From the NCBI RefSeq assembly GCF_002557795.1, contig NZ_CP023777.1, positions 3,915,001 through 3,979,000 of the forward strand: 64,000 nt of DNA, given 5' to 3'. The notes beneath the pieces were generated by a model. It did no database searches, was not told the origin of the DNA, and saw only the letters and a program-made list of their open reading frames with translations. Made by a program: the position numbers and the translations under genes. This DNA is from Chitinophaga caeni (lineage in GTDB: Bacteria; Bacteroidota; Bacteroidia; Chitinophagales; Chitinophagaceae). Shown piece by piece: positions 63,641 to 64,000 of this stretch (positions within the stretch are counted from its first letter, which is position 1; the number at the start of each line of letters is the position of its first letter).

Positions 63641-64000
63641 ATGAAACGTACCATCATCCTGGCAAGTTTATTCTTGTCTTTCTCCGCGGTTAGCTTTGCA
63701 CAATCTTGGAAACTCGATAAAGCACATAGCCGTTTCGGTTTTACGGCTATTCACAATAGCATTAACGAGTTCCATGGCAATTTTAAAAATTACGATATCA
63801 AGTTAATGGCTCCCACGGAAGATTTTTCCGGCGCGAGCGTTGAACTGACTGCCAATACTGCTAGTATCAACACGGATAACGAGCGCCGCGACGGGCATTT
63901 GCAATCCCCCGATTTCTTTGATGCTACCGCGAATCCGACCATTACATTCAAGAGCTCTTCCTTTGAAAAGGTGGCTGATAAGAAATATAAAATCACCGGC
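63641..64000 (+). CDS. YceI-family periplasmic protein (N-terminal part, cut by window edge)
   Basis: The first 120 codons of a YceI protein. A signal peptide of about 20 residues ends at SFAQ. The mature part opens SWKLDKAHSRFGFTAIHNSINEFHGNFKNYD and continues with SGASVELTANTASINTDNERRDGHLQSPDFFDATANPTITFKSSSF, the full family signature (D-x-x-H-S-x-x-x-F and R-D-x-H-L). YceI proteins form a lipocalin-like barrel that binds isoprenoid lipids in the periplasm. The end lies beyond the window. Confidence 0.95.
   Translation, partial: MKRTIILASLFLSFSAVSFAQSWKLDKAHSRFGFTAIHNSINEFHGNFKNYDIKLMAPTEDFSGASVELTANTASINTDNERRDGHLQSPDFFDATANPTITFKSSSFEKVADKKYKITG

Noticed and set aside
1..64000. CRISPR array, tRNA or rRNA genes, prophage or full-length insertion sequence
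   Set aside because: No regularly spaced repeats, cloverleaf-like sequence, structural phage genes or transposase frame were found on reading both strands.

Overview
The window reads as chromosomal DNA of a Bacteroidota member, most likely Chitinophagaceae/Chitinophaga-like. This rests on TAnnTTTG-type promoter elements, lipoproteins with SKDD-like residues after the lipobox cysteine, a TonB receptor with an N-terminal carboxypeptidase-regulatory-like domain, HmuY-family lipoproteins, a DUF6580 transporter, and glycoside hydrolases. No phage, CRISPR array, rRNA or tRNA was seen. The family assignment is inferred from protein style, not from a marker gene.

Layout. 0-7.2 kb: a truncated membrane protein, a 1760-aa SF1 helicase with an N-terminal pseudokinase-like region and a degenerate C-terminal nuclease-like domain, and a convergent DEDDh exonuclease-GIY-YIG fusion. 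7.3-9.6 kb: a zinc-ribbon membrane protein paired with an SPFH-GYF protein. 9.7-16.7 kb: a complete SUF iron-sulfur operon (sufA-B-C-D-S-E-T) behind a divergent SufR-like Fe-S repressor. 16.9-22.5 kb: a GT39-type membrane glycosyltransferase, then a fluoride riboswitch controlling a CLC-F fluoride/proton antiporter, a VOC protein, and a canonical ClC-CBS channel. 23-25.3 kb: a dipeptidyl peptidase IV-like S9 protease. 25.8-43.8 kb: mainly housekeeping and metabolic genes (VIT-like transporter, ornithine aminotransferase, acyl-CoA-binding protein, LepA, ManA, YraN, rhomboid protease, flavin enzymes, SDR).

44.2-53.3 kb looks like a heme-acquisition island. A minus-strand run of five lipoproteins (three HmuY-like, two DUF5018-like) is divergent from an IsdG-type heme-degrading monooxygenase that is followed by a 42-aa single-span membrane microprotein. 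An AraC regulator, a HmuR-like TonB receptor and a methyltransferase follow. The inferred scheme is surface heme capture, outer-membrane import and cytoplasmic ring opening.

53.3-57.4 kb holds GH88 and GH2 glycoside hydrolases and a VOC protein. Two near-identical LacI-type operator palindromes suggest one sugar-responsive regulator encoded elsewhere. 57.4-64 kb carries a DUF416 protein, a fatty acid desaturase, an isoaspartyl peptidase, a DsbA-like protein with a peroxiredoxin, a TRIC-family channel, an SRPBCC protein and the start of a YceI protein.

Two copies of one short non-coding element (about 335 and 316 bp, opposite orientation, 46 kb and more than 20 genes apart... at 25.36 kb and 58.45 kb) share terminal inverted repeats, and each is flanked by its own 8-bp direct repeat. 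This is a MITE-like mobile element. The observations most worth following are the fluoride switch with its start-codon hairpin, the heme island with its microprotein, the pseudokinase-helicase protein, and the MITE family.
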